Source: Strongylocentrotus droebachiensis (Eukaryota > Echinodermata > Echinoidea > Camarodonta > Strongylocentrotidae). Taken from it: DNA of 64,000 bases. The position numbers and the translations under genes are program-made. The DNA is taken from the NCBI GenBank assembly GCA_035222895.1, contig JAVYIG010000041.1, positions 558,001 through 622,000 of the forward strand, written 5' to 3'. Below, one piece after another: positions 34,069-46,834 of the stretch. Position 1 is the stretch's first letter. Each line of letters opens with the position of its first letter. The notes below the pieces were generated by a model. The model worked only from the letters and a program-made list of their open reading frames with translations. It was not told the DNA's origin and did not search any database.

Positions 34069-34950
34069 GTTTTGCACATTTAACAAAAGGGTGAAACAGA
34101 ATACACATAGGAGATATCTAGGGACAGGTAAGACGCGCCCCAGGCGGCACTTAAAGGGGGTAAAAAGGAAAAGAGGAAGGGTAGAAAAGGAAGAGAATTA
34201 GTCATGATCTTTAAGGCTCATGCGTTCCCCTTCGATATATGAAGAGTAAATTGTATCAGAAATAGAGTTTTTGAGGGCTAAATCGGTTTTCTTTTGCTCG
34301 GTCGCTTTGCTCACTCGCATGTGTTGCTTTAGGATCTCGAAATTCAGTGCCCTAATTTAAATTATTTTCTAAAAAGCGTTTTTAAATGGTTGGAAAATGT
34401 GTAAATCTCATTGCTTTGCTCCTTACTGTGCCGCAATATTTTTGTATTTGATTATTGTATCTGAATTTATTGTATCAGATTATTTTGTTGCCCTTGTTGT
34501 CATTTTGCCGTTTTTTTGTATTTAACTAACTTTTGTGTTACCTATTTTTTGCGCCTCGGGTATCATTCTAGAGACAGATATAATGCGCTACAAATCTACA
34601 ATTATTATAAATTTTGTTATTATCTTCATCGGATATTTAGGGAGGTTAATTATTTTAAGAAATATAAATTCTTTGACTCTAGAAAGTTAGTAAATTTCGC
34701 ACCTTATTTGAAGAAGAATTGAATAGAGAGTCGCTTATATTATGTTCAAAATTCGCAACACCACTTCTCTGTTGCAGTCATATACGTACGGCTAGGGCAG
34801 GGGCCGTGTGTTCCCCGAGCATCTATGGGGAAAACATGCCCTAATATCCTCATATTTTGTTGCCTGAGTAATATCATATCTATACTATTTCTTTTTTACG
34901 TGAGCTAGTGACGACAATTTTACTTTGATGATGCAAACAAACTATCGAAC
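34069..34950. other. Unit B non-coding DNA; no gene seen
   Basis: Paralogous to 10745-11400 and 49105-50015. Includes a GGTCGCTTTGCTCACTCG motif and a GCGCTACAAAT SINE-like tail near 34580. Confidence 0.55.
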
Positions 34951-34952
34951 GT

Positions 34953-35246
34953 TTGATCTCATTTAAATGCTACAATCACCATTCAGCGCCTCTGTTTTAT
35001 GAGTTCAATTTTTTTTTATTGTTTTATAGATTATTTTACATTAATTTTGAACAACATGCTTATGGAACAAGAACCAATGAAAATCATATTATCAATCTTA
35101 TACAAGTAAAAACAAACATAGGAAAACAGTCTGTATCATATTTTGGTGCATATATTTGGAATGCTAATGAAATTAGAAAACAAGTTCATCGCGAAAAAGC
35201 TTTAGAGAAATATTCAAAACGGACCTTCTTGAAGAATGATTTTTAA
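34953..35246 (+). pseudogene. LINE ORF2 C-terminal fragment, unit B
   Basis: A 97-codon frame ending HAYGTRTNENHI, SYFGAYIWNANEI and LEKYSKRTFLKNDF, which matches the C-terminus of non-LTR ORF2 proteins (compare HCTRSNADFH and AGPKLWNALP at 58133-59140). Only the last part of the protein remains. Confidence 0.75.
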
Positions 35247-36045
35247 TTACTTTTTATTGGCACATTTAGTGTAAATATTGTAGATTAAGAAAAGAATTAA
35301 AATAAAATATTTCAACGATATTGTGTAAATATTTAAATTTTATTTTAGTGTACATATATGTTTAAGTGATATCATTTCGTGTATATATTTCAAAACAACA
35401 AAATTGTTTTAATGTTAGTGCAAACTGTTACTTCTTTATGAGTCAACGTGTATTCTTAATTTGTTGTCATAAATGACAGTGTATCAGATGGGGCCAACCT
35501 AGACTAGCCATTGCTATTTATTGGCTTCATTTACCAATTGTATAATTATTGTTAGCTGAAAAACAATGTAACTTGAATTTAGGTAATAAATGAATGAATA
35601 AATGAAAAACGGTTTGTATGAGATAATTGAACAGAAAAGAGCAATAATTGTTATTCTTTCATTGCGAGGGCTTTCTACGAGAAAAAAAAAATTATATTAA
35701 TGCGTTTGCCCCTCCCCCACCCCCCAATAAAACATGTAGACGAATCGACAACGTTGCATGTAGACTCTAATTATCAACATTACAGTAAATCAACACAATA
35801 TTTGTTTATATATACCTTTGGAAGCAAAAAGCAAGTTATTCGTCAGCTTATTTTTTCCCTAAAATTGGTTGTTCAATTGTAAAGATATCTATTATATTGA
35901 GTGATATGCAAGTTTAATGTTTAAACTCTTCAAAATAGAAACGTACTAATATACTAGTATGCGTGAACGTCAAGTAAATCGAGGTTAACCTAAATTAACA
36001 TTTTTCTCTTGACGTTAGTCCTTTTATCCGAATGTGAATATTTTG

Positions 36046-36733
36046 TTGAAATTTATATATCAATGACACGCCATGTTCAAGCCAGAATTTGCGTTATATT
36101 TTATTTGCAGACGATACCAGTGTATTCTGTAAAGGTCGTGATCCTACCAATTTATTTCATTTCATAAATACTCAATTAAGCAATTTATGTAAGTCGATGA
36201 AATCCAATGAGTTAATATTAAATACTAATAAAACGAATTATTTTGTATTTGGAAATAAAACCAAAATTCCAGTGGATTAAAATGTATTCTATTCAAATAA
36301 AAAGATAACTCGGATGTCAAATACAACATTTTTATGAGTAATTGTAGATGAAAAACTATCTTGGAACCACCATATAAATCACCTTTGTAACACTATATCT
36401 ACAAATATAGGTGTTTTATTCCGATTGAATTTCTTACCTCAGACTGTTTTGAAAAGTTATATTATGTCCTTATTTCTTCCCATTTAAATAATTGTAATAT
36501 TGTTCCGCTTTCACTTCTAAAAGAAATATTGAACGAATTCATAAATTAAAGAGACGTGGAAATCGCCTTATTACACACTCTTTTTATCTGTCTCACACTC
36601 TTCCATTATTAAAAAAAAATGCAAATCCAATTAGTGCTTTTCATAATCCCTCCACTATTATTCATATGTTTATGTTATTGATTTGTAAATTGTTTTAAAG
36701 TGGAAATACATGGAATTGAATTGAATATAATTT
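36046..36733 (+). mobile_element. LINE fragment shared with unit C, absent from A
   Basis: Carries RYILFADDTSVFC (RT active site) and SNELILNTNKTNYFVFG. Relative to 51088-52213 it has an internal deletion of about 420 bp near 36630. It ends in GAATTGAATTGAAT-type tail sequence. Unit A reads straight through at about 14670. Confidence 0.85.
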
Positions 36734-36999
36734 AATCATTGTAGGCCTACATTTATACTAAATGTGATTAAATTCCTGGTCGAAATTTCGTCATTCATAG
36801 ATTGGTTAACTCACTTCATAGGATAAATATGGAATTAGCAACGCCTGAGTTAGTTATTATTTGTCATTCCGAATTATTTTTTTCGAGAATATCATTAAAC
36901 TGACATCAGAACTTACACCGTTAATAACGACCACAGAGTATACACATCCAATGTCTTGTGAGAAAATGTTGATGTTGATTTTACTTGGTTATGATAGAA

Positions 37000-38675
37000 T
37001 TGTTGTTCAAAATGATCCCCTGGCACAAGTATCGTATAAATCTAAATTGAGTCTAAACCAAATGCTTAAAAGATAAAACATATCTTGTATCATTCCAATT
37101 GAATCGTGTTAATAAAAAATTAAAAAATTAATGGGCAATGGACGATGGAAAAGAAACTCTCTGAAGGTAAAATCTTAAGTAAATACTTCTTCTCTTTCCT
37201 ATTTCCTTGTCTTGTCTTTTCTTCTTTTTTTCTTTCGTTTTCTTTCAATTGTTTTCCTCTTTTCTTTTTAATCAATCTTTTTATTTTTTATAAAAATATG
37301 CTACTACTTGTATCCCCTTGAAATGAATACTTTAGAATGAATACTTTACCCAAGGTCACTGAGTGCGCTGATTTTTGTCTTGATCCTGGAATATTCCGTT
37401 CCTTATTATAGACCATCAAACCCTTTTATCAACTAATCATTTACAGGAGACTTGGGTTTTTCAGTTGTGTAGGACTTTCACCATTCTGATCGACGATCTC
37501 GATATAACATTTTCTCACTATTCCTAAGTTTTTCAAATTGCATAAATGTGTATAGTGATACACCATCGATCGTAAAAGAATATGAAACTGTATCTAGATT
37601 TAAAGAAAATGAATTATGTGTGGTCTACAATCGAAATGAATGACTGAGAAATAGAGAAAGAGAGCTAGAGAGAGAGGAGTAGAGTCTTTTAGTGAGGTTA
37701 ATATTTTAAAGTGAACATAATTCCTTTAAAAAATAAACATCTATAGGTCTATGTCAAGCTCATTCAAATTGCTTGGTCCGTTAAGTGAAGAAAATTTCGA
37801 TGTCGGAAAGCTTTTTCACACTCTGGTAAATTTTCTATGCATTGAATGTCACTAAATATTTGTTTGCAGCCCCCTATACACGCTCAGTTGCGTAGAATTT
37901 CGTCTCAGAAACATACAATGAAAAAGGCTTTTAGCAAACAATCTGACTTTGAGTGAAAGATGACAATTTTAAAGAAATTAGTTAAATTGCGGAAATGAAT
38001 GGAAGAGAGAAAGTGAGGGAAAGAGATAGTTAAACATATTCAGAATGAGAAAAATGATGAAAGAACGTGCGGATAAAGGGAGACATTTCAAAGTAAAAAG
38101 TCAGAATTGTATGACGCTATACTCAAACTAAAAGCTTAAGCCCAGTGGCTGAACCAGGTATAGGGGCACAGGGCACGTATCCCTACCCCCCCATAAAAAT
38201 CAAAATTTGGCATATATACATGTACCTGTGAATAGTCTCCACCAAAAATGAAAAGGAGAGGACCCCCAGAAATTTGTTTGTTGCTAGTAATGGTGTTTTT
38301 AGCTTTTGTTTGTTTATCTCCTGCTTGTCCGAGATTATCAGAGTTGTCTCTCCTTCACATCCTGCAAAATAATCCTGGATCTGCTGCTGGGACGGGGAAG
38401 TAGTAAAATGAGATCAATTTAATAAACTTTTGAAAAGTTCAACGCAAAAAGGGCAAAAGAACCCAATTTCTAACCTCAGTTCCAGGAGCTTAGTTCAATA
38501 AAAAGTTTGCGATTAAACACGATTTTCAGCCAATCGGAATCACGTAATTTGTTGAGTTTATATTACTCTTACACTTTTTATGTAGAGCGCCCTTTAGTCA
38601 ATAAAAACTGACGTGATACCTGAGGCAGATACATCATCTAATCACGGGAGGAGAACGAACAAACAGTGACTTAAA
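37000..38675 (+). repeat. Segmental-duplication block B, near-identical to unit A
   Basis: Partner of 14930-16690. No gene recognised. Confidence 0.75.
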
Positions 38676-38712
38676 TATTAGGAAAAATTGAAAAACAAGT
38701 CAGAAAAAATCT

Positions 38713-38785
38713 TGGAACCAGCGGGATTTGAACCTGCCATCTACTGCTTGCCGGGCAGCGACTCTACCACCAGGCCATCACTGGT
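38713..38785 (-). tRNA. tRNA-like sequence or tRNA pseudogene (loop GGC)
   Basis: On the minus strand a 7-bp acceptor (ACCAGTG with CGCTGGT), an A box-like TGGCCTGGTGG, a 5-bp anticodon stem around CCGGCAA (anticodon GGC, Ala if real), B box GGTTCAAATCC and, unusually for a nuclear gene, an encoded CCA. A run of six T follows 3 bases later, a pol III terminator. Only 70 nt before CCA, with an imperfect D stem and T stem. It may be a SINE or a retroposed tRNA. It lies in a stretch specific to unit B. Confidence 0.5.
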
Positions 38786-38884
38786 CCATGGCACAGTCAC
38801 GATGAACTAGAAACAAATACTCAAAGGCTCTCCTGATTCATTCTGACTTATTAATATTCATTAGTCCGCCCAGGAAGCATTACA

Positions 38885-39070
38885 TTTATAAATGATCTGC
38901 TTTTGTGTACATGTCTTGTATTGTCCTTATCTTAGACGTTGTCATGTATTGGAGTATTAAATAACTTTAAGATTAAAAAAAAGAATTGTACTTTCATGAA
39001 AAGAAAAATATTAAAATCTGTTAATACTGTATATTGGTTGCTATTTTTGCCTGTTTCTTTCTCCTCCCCC

Positions 39071-39114
<44 letters not shown>

Positions 39115-39174
39115 GTACATGCGCACACTCTTCATTTCCTCTCTCTCTCTCTCTCTAACACACACACATCCTCA

Positions 39175-39235
<61 letters not shown>

Positions 39236-39246
39236 TCACATCCTCA

Positions 39247-39287
<41 letters not shown>

Positions 39288-42200
39288 TCTTCCTCACACC
39301 CCTTCTCTCTCTCTCTGTCTCTCTCACACACACTCTCGTCATGCATAATGTGCAATGACTTGACTCCTGATTAAGTTTCCCAATGGATCCACTACCCGCA
39401 GAAATGTTGGGTAATGCATTATCATTTTGTACTTATAACTTGTTCGCACAGGGAGATTGATTATAATAAAAACAGTAATAGAAATAATTTGAATGAAACA
39501 TGGAATGTAGCAGTGATGATGACAATGATGATGATTATAAAAATAATAATAATAACGATTATGATGATCATGAAAGCACTACTAATTTACTAAGAAGAAG
39601 GGAAACAATTAAAAAGATGACTGCTGAGAACGATATTTAAAATTTGCTGAAAAGGCCTAGAAAGGTATATGCAAATCTATCGACAACAATTATGAATTTG
39701 CTACCAGGATCGCCCCTCTTACTACAGCAACGGCTCGAGTCATACAACTCTCATATAAAGGTACGAGGTCGAAGTCAGATCGAAGGCATAGCTGTAGTAA
39801 ACCTACGACATTGTGACGCATCCCGTCTCCATCGCCCGTCTTTATTTGTATAAATTAACACTCACATCAAGCTTCATTAGGTAAGTTAATTAGATGCATT
39901 CTCAGTTAATAGTTTGTGAGTTGTATGTTTTGGAAAAGATGTGAATTCGAGAATAACTTTATTATTAAACGTATATATGTATTATCATTTCGCCGATGAA
40001 TAGTAAAGGCTATGTACACCCGAATCCACTATTGGCGAACCATATGTCGGTCTCGCCCGCAACTGACGACACATAATGGAAAGCTTCTTTGAATGAAGAG
40101 TCTAACAAAGGCGTTTCCTTATCTTTATATTTAAAAAGACTCCGAAACTTGAGATTACTTTCCAAGTACATGTATCTGAAAGAGTATTGAGCCTCGGAGT
40201 ATTAATCATGTTTCATGCCACAAAAAGGCTACTTAAGTGCTCTTTGATGAGGGTTTTGGATTTATAACAAAAAATATTTGATGACGATGATAATATTGGT
40301 GATGATTCACATAACTCTTATGACGCCATATTTCTTTTAAAAATAGTCAAAGGCGCAGACTCCATCAATCAATCAAATGATTTGAAATCAAACTATGCGA
40401 ATTTTTATAAGCAATTTTTCTGCAATTAAAGCCCCCAAAATTTGAAGGATTAATTTCACTTAAATTGTATAATAATGTGAAAGAAAGTGTCATTTAAGAC
40501 ACCTTTTTTGCAATGATTTTCAAAACAGTAATGTTTAAAGTCAAATATTTAGAAAAGAATACAAAATAAAAAAATTTGCATGCGTACAATACAAAACCCA
40601 AATTCAGTATTCTGTTACCAATACATGTATATGTCTTCAAACACATTTTGAGGGGAAAATGTATGCTAAAGTGTGTCTTAAATGCTATCTTGTTTCACAC
40701 TATGATACAGTTTAAGTGAAATTTTGTCATAAAATCTTTGGCGAATTGTGGGGCTCCCGTCGCCAACAATAATTTATTGGTCAAATACTGCCAATTTATC
40801 TATCATATCATATTCCTTTTTGGAGAGGGGGAGACTGAGGGGCCCACCTAAGCTGGATACGCCACTGTAACTGATGCACTTTACAATTACAATATTACTG
40901 TTCTGATTGAAGGCTGTCACATTGTAAACACATTTCTCACATGGTTTCTTGTAATTCCTTTCTGATTTTGCTATAGATAACATTTTCTGACCCCTGGCCT
41001 TTTATTATACCGTGTGAGTCAAAAAAAAAGTTTGCACTCATTTTTGTGTGGTATTTGTTCACTTGTTCGCTAGGATGAACAGGAGGCATTGTTTGCGAGA
41101 GTGCAAAAATAGACTTGCGCCAAAGTATCAAAGTGAGAGAATGAATTGAATGTATATGAAATGCATTGCGTTTGCTTTTTGCAGAGACAAAGTCACACAC
41201 ACACACACACGCACACGCACGCGCGCGCGCACAAATGTCCTTTGATATTTGATATGTGTTGCATGAATAATTCTGTTAGGGATTTTATTTAAATCTGCAA
41301 AGACCCAATTAATACCCGAATCCCAATTGATTTATTCAAACATCACATGTATTAATTTGGCGCAAGTCGATTTTTGCACTCTCTTAAACAATGTCTTCTG
41401 TTTATCCCAGCGTGAACGCATACCACATTAATGTTACCAAATGATTTGAGATAAAACACTCTTTCATAAGATATGTAATAACTTACTGTTCACTGATGAT
41501 TTAAAAAAAAATGATTAGCAATTTTCTCGCTCTATAATCTAGCTGGGCATCTCTCATCAAATACAGGAGAGTAGTGAATTGAAGAAAATTGTGACATTAG
41601 TGTTTGTAAAGAGGAAGGGAAGACGAATGACAACGTAACACACTTTCTTAGAAAATATAACAACGCGAGAGGGAAAAGACATATATGCCGACAGTTCCAT
41701 GTGTCGTGATCAGGCTTAGACGTGTAGCAGCACGCACTGCACATCCGCTTTTGAATCGTTTTGTTTGATGAAAAGTGTTCCCCTACTTCAATCATGTGGT
41801 GTAAATTGGATTGCATTCAAGTTGGGGACCGAATCGTCCACGACCCCCTTCCTTTAGCGGCCTAAAAGAAACGAAAATAGGGGAATAAAGAGCAACGGAA
41901 GAAATAGGAGGAAAGAAAGAGAAAAGAAGTCAAAAAGAAAAAAGACAGAAAACCTATTGGGTGGGATGGAAACCCCACCCGAAACCTTTGTTTTCTATAA
42001 AATTGCCCTTAAGGAAAGAGAGAGAGAGGGGAAAGAGAGAGTCGGGTGGAGAGTGACAGAGGGAGAGAGAGAGAGAGAGAGGGGAGTGATAGGGAGAGGG
42101 AGGGGGAGAGAGAATTTATGTGTGCGTGTGCGTGTGTATGTTTGTATGTGTGTGTGAGTGAAAGTGCACCGCATTGTTGTCATCACCTTTTTTTACATTC

Positions 42201-42375
42201 CTAGTATGTGTGTCAAATTGCCAAAATCTATACTTTTAAATGATTAATAATATGCCCCTTTCTTTCAAATAAATAAAAAAGGACGTTTATCTATGGCGCC
42301 TTTTCTTAATTATAATTTTCCATTCACTTGGATTGGGCGCAAAATTCCATTCCCCTTCCCCGTTGCAAAAGGCGT
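38885..42375 (+). repeat. Segmental-duplication block shared with unit A
   Basis: Aligns to 18430-21800. Includes a TC/CA compound microsatellite (39066-39335), CA at 41194-41232, a GGATACGCCACTG end motif at about 40855-40867 and GA-rich DNA at 42015-42115. No gene called. Confidence 0.7.
39066..39335. repeat. (TC)n/(CA)n compound microsatellite
   Basis: Alternating TC and CA runs. The long Ser/Leu/His-Thr frames on both strands are artefacts. The unit A counterpart is a short TC run only (18592-18622), so it expanded in B. Confidence 0.95.
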
Positions 42376-42384
42376 AGATTATAA

Positions 42385-42613
42385 TCTAACAGTGTAGCGC
42401 GTTTTAGTTCAGATTATGCATACAAGGGGGAAGTAAGCTGATCAAGGGGGGGGGGGGGGGGGGTGGTTCACAGATCTTTAGTCGAACTTAACTCTAAGTT
42501 TGACTTGAAAATTATGGAAAACCATTTGTAGCCTTAAAATAAAATATGTTTAAAAGCGAGAAAATCAAGTATTTCGTATATTATATATTATGACAGCACG
42601 TTCGTGTATCATC
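42385..42613 (+). repeat. Start of the tail of unit B; empty Helitron site
   Basis: Aligns to unit A from about 25735. AAAGGCG joins directly to TAATCTAACAGTGTAGCGCG, showing the site without the Helitron complex. An 18-base G-run lies at 42446-42463. Confidence 0.65.
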
Positions 42614-42615
42614 TA

Positions 42616-43115
42616 CAGTGCGTCCCAGAAAAAACGAAACCGAGAATTATCGATGTTTTATCATAACTTACTCACATTTATAGTTACTAAATGACATATC
42701 GTTGGAAAGCCTAGATCCTCCTCTTTCATTTGATGCAACTCATATGATGCATATTTCACGCATGATTGATTAAAATGAATTTGAAGAGAGGAAACTAAAA
42801 AGTCATTTGGCGGACGATATCTGAATTTCAAAGAGAAAATTACATTTCTAGAAAGTTGAGGTTCTGCCCTTTCATATGACACCTCAATCAGGAAAAATGA
42901 GCAAGGAATGACAAAGTCTTGTTTGTTTAAAGTAGTGCTTGCATTTCCATAATTTTATCATACGAATTCGCTTTCACTGGGTGCCTGCCATAACAACATG
43001 CAGAATTGATAACAGACTTAACTCCGTTTCGTTGACAATCAGCCATGCATGAAGTCTTTCGTCTACGGCTGATTGTCAACGAAATAAAGTTAAGTCTTTT
43101 TTCTGGGACGCGCTG
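42616..43115. mobile_element. Tc1/mariner-type MITE, unit B-specific
   Basis: Ends CAGTGCGTCCCAGAAAAAA and, reverse-complemented, CAGCGCGTCCCAGAAAAAA, with TA on each side (42614-42615 and 43116-43117). Unit A has the empty site at about 26690. Near the right end is a hairpin with 31-base arms (43014-43044 and 43067-43097, three mismatches). No transposase. Confidence 0.87.
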
Positions 43116-43117
43116 TA

Positions 43118-44600
43118 TAGGTAGTCCCATAATATATTTTACATGTACTGTCAAATCTCTTCATTAGAATTTTTCAGCGACATTGAATTGTTATTTAACA
43201 AATAAATGTTGTTTCCCAGTTCTAATGATCTTCCAGAGTGAGTATCACTGTTCTAGGGTGAATACTGTTATCGTATTATTGCCACGACGTCGATAGAATG
43301 ATTGATGTTAGTATTTAAGATGAAAGAGAAAATTAATAACCGAAAAAAGTAACATAAATTTCAAGCCTCGATCCGTCGGCTTTCAAATAGCAATCTCCCC
43401 CGAAAGAGGAGTATACACATGAGATATTATAACATGAATCTCTTTATATACCCCATATCATGGTGACAACAAATTTGTCAATTTCGAGACCTTTGATCTT
43501 CGAACAATAAGCCTTCTTATACAATAAACCTTTTTATGAAACCGTTAATTTCCTGCACTTAGGCGTATATCGAGCTGATTTACAAATGACAAACCGTAAT
43601 TAGATTCATCAAACTACTTCGTCTAAAACACAATATCTAATTCGCAAACAAACACAATATCTAATTCGCAAACACAAGTCAATCTCTTGCAGAAGTTCCT
43701 ACGTAAGTCCGTCATCATATTACAGTCACGATGTAGAAAATACAGATTTTGTCATAATTACTACACCATGACTCAATTTGTATTGGAAGAGGTTGAGTTT
43801 TGGGGGAAATGTGAGCTTTTTCGTCTTTTATTTTATTATCTGGAAGAATAATACAGTAGAAACAAAAATCGTATACAATTTGATTTTTGAAATGCCTTTC
43901 TATTTCATGTATGACTAGAAAAATTTGCCACATGTATAGATTAAGTTCAGAATTCCCACATCTGTGTGCATTGATTTTCAACGTATGGGATTTCCAGCGA
44001 GATTGTGACATTTCTTTTAAATCTTTTTGATGATTCTGATAATTTCAATATAAATTTCTAGACAGGTTTTTTTCGCAATGCAATCACATGGCAAGTAATC
44101 AACTTTATTTTTAAAGGGGAAGTCTATCCTAATAATTGGCTGGTATTTATAAAAGAAGAAAAACAAATTTGTGAAAGTTTGAGCAATACCCGATTAAAAA
44201 CTGGAAAATTATGATTATAAAAGTTGTCATTAGTGAAATACAAAATGGTAACACCGTTACGTATCTAGCGAGGTTCTCTCATATTTGCTCTGTATACAGA
44301 CATTAATTTCATAACCTTTCATTTTCTTAGATATTGATGCGGCATAGATTTGTTTCATACAGGGGTTGTAAAAGGAAAACTTATTTACAATAATTATATT
44401 TAGGGTAAATGTATGATTGAACATTTTCTTTAGGTAAAAAAGAAATTATCTGATTTAAAAAAAAAATAGTTTAGTACAGAGTGAATGGGAGGGTACCTCA
44501 CAAGATACGTCGCGGAGTTACCAATTTGTGTTTGATTGATCGCAACTTCAGGTTGAACTTCCCCTTTAAAAGAGGCCTTTACTCCATAGCTGTCAAGGGG
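43118..44600 (+). repeat. Tail of unit B, paralogous to unit A
   Basis: Aligns to about 26705-28195. No gene is recognised. It ends in GGGGCAACGGGTATCAG, the empty site of the hAT-like element found in unit A. Confidence 0.65.
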
Positions 44601-44756
44601 CAACGGGTATCAGACCCATATTGAATGGATAGTTAAGTGCTAAACTAACAGAATGATAATGTAGTACGTCAAACCCACAGCGTCATTTTCTAATAATGAA
44701 GATACGTGTATGCGTGCATGTGTGTATGTATGTGTGTGTGTGCGTGCGTGTGTATG

Positions 44757-46831
44757 TACAGGAGGGACAACGGTATTAAAGGGATTACATTTGGAAAATC
44801 TGAAATTAGGCAAGTGTTATATGCAGATGATATGACAATATTTTTAAAGGATATTGATTCGGTTAGAAGGTTGCGATATATTTTTGAATCATTTGAACAA
44901 ATTAGTGGTCTTAAAGTCAATAAAACAAAGACACATTTTATGTGGATGGGTGAGGATGAGAACAAACCTGATGGGCCTTTATTTGGAAATTTGGTTAAGG
45001 AAATACACATTTTAGGGGTTAGTTACTCATTAGATGGAAGATTAAAAGATGATTTGAATTATAAAGAAATTCTAAGTAAAATAAAAAAATTGCTTGTATG
45101 GTGGAAACAAAGAGATTTAACTATTATGGGTAAAATACATTTGTTAAAAACTTATGCGCTTTCAGAATCAAATTATATTTCATCTCTCGTTATTGTCCCT
45201 CATTGGGTATACAAAGAAGTTGCAAAAATTTCATTTTAATTTATATGGAGGGGGAAAGATAGAATTAAGCGGGCAATAATGTATCAGGATTATGACTTTG
45301 GAGGATTAAGAATGATTAATTTTGAAATATCTGTTAAAATACAACGCATAATGTGGATAAAACGTCTTTTATATGGAGAGAAAAATTTGGGATGGAAATT
45401 GTTTTTTGATGGGTGGTAGATTTTTTTTAAAAATGTGATTATGAATTAAAAAAGATTAAACTCGTTTTAAATATTCCACCATTCTATATGGAAATGTTGC
45501 AAGCATGGCAAGAGACAAGTAATTTAAGATATTTGGAGGGTTATATTAATCCAATTATTTTTAATAATCGGAATATATGTATAAATGGAAAAAGTATATT
45601 TGATAGATACTTGTTTGAAAGAGGGATTGTTCAACTGAATCACTTGGTTGAGAAAGGCCATGTTAAGTCTGTTAAATATGTTATGAACCTCGGTATGAAA
45701 GGTAATAATTTGCTTATGATTATTGATATTTATGATGCGATACCCAGGTTATGGAAGGATGATTCAGGGTTAATACAATTCCTCGAGGTTGATTTGATAA
45801 GCTTTAATACTTATTTTCATATTTCTAGTAAAAAAATACAGTTTGTGGATGTGGGTTCAAGAAAAATTTATGATTATTTTATCAAAGCACTGCAACAAAC
45901 GTATGATTTGCAGGTAAGGGATGGACAAAATGATTATGATTCTATAGATAAAGTATTAAAAGAAATATTTGTTTTGTAGGTGATAAGTTATGTTCGTTTT
46001 GTAAGCAGGAAATAGAAACATACAAACATTTATTTTTATCTTGCGGGAGCGTTAAAGGGATATGGCAGGGTTTAATACAACTTTTTGATTTAGATGAAAT
46101 TAAAGATTTAGAATGGCGAGATATATTTGTTGGGTTGGTAGGTAGTTTATATAGAATAAAAATGTGTAATACTATCATTTTCATGGTGAAGTATGTTACA
46201 TTCATGTCAAGATCGGGGGGGGGGGGCAAGTACCAACTTTAGAAAAGATGAAGAAAAAAAAATTAAGTATAGGGATGAGGAAAAGAAAATAGCAATTAAA
46301 ATGGGAAAGCTGGGATCACATTTCTTAAAGTGGGAGCCGCTTAAGATTAATTAAGATTGTTTTCTTCTTCTCCACCGTGAGCCTGTTAAAAGGGTAACTC
46401 TATTTTGCGGCCTGGATAACTTATTTAGTATATTTTTCTTGAGTTGAGAATGTTAGCAGACCTCCACTGAGTGAGTATTGTGTGTGTGTGGGGGGGGGGG
46501 GGGGTGGGTGAGTATGTGTGTGGGTGGGTGAGTATGTTTGTGTGATGGAGGGGGGCAGGGAGGGGGCAGGATTGTTCCAGTAAAATTATCTCCAGATTTG
46601 TTTAAGTTTTTTTTGTTTGTATATAAGTGAATAACATTTACAATTGACATTATTATGTTTAGGTACTTATACGTTTATTTTGTTGCTGAGTTATATATAC
46701 TGCAAATAAGTTTGTGTTTAATTATGTTAATGTAAAAGCATCAATATTGAACACGTTTATTTTATTCAATTGTATGTTATGGTTTGTATTGCACATTTGG
46801 AGAAATAAAAACAAATTGTTAAAAAAAAAAA
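44757..46831 (+). mobile_element. 5'-truncated LINE (L1/Tx1-like) in a TG repeat, broken ORF
   Basis: Starts directly after a TG microsatellite and ends in A11. 44760-45239 encodes RT sequence with the active site YADDM (LYADDMTIFL) and KVNKTKTHFM. A stop precedes FIWRGKDRIKRA and YDFGGLRMI in the same frame. After another stop, 45488-45979 continues in a different frame. A third frame from 45982 gives the zinc finger CSFCKQEIETYKHLFLSCG. So at least two stops and two shifts break one ORF2 C-terminal half. The AB junction (about 31155-31200) has the same TG repeat without the insert. It is inactive and resembles 5400-7330. Confidence 0.85.
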
Positions 46832-46834
46832 GAA

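Noticed and set aside
36861-37076. Conserved short frame shared by units B and C (LLGYDR, QNDP)
   Set aside because: Frame is broken in unit A and the similarity is explained by duplicated DNA; no family recognised.
38939-39358. 139-aa Ser/Leu/His-Thr frame
   Set aside because: TC/CA microsatellite; the unit A homolog has no such frame.
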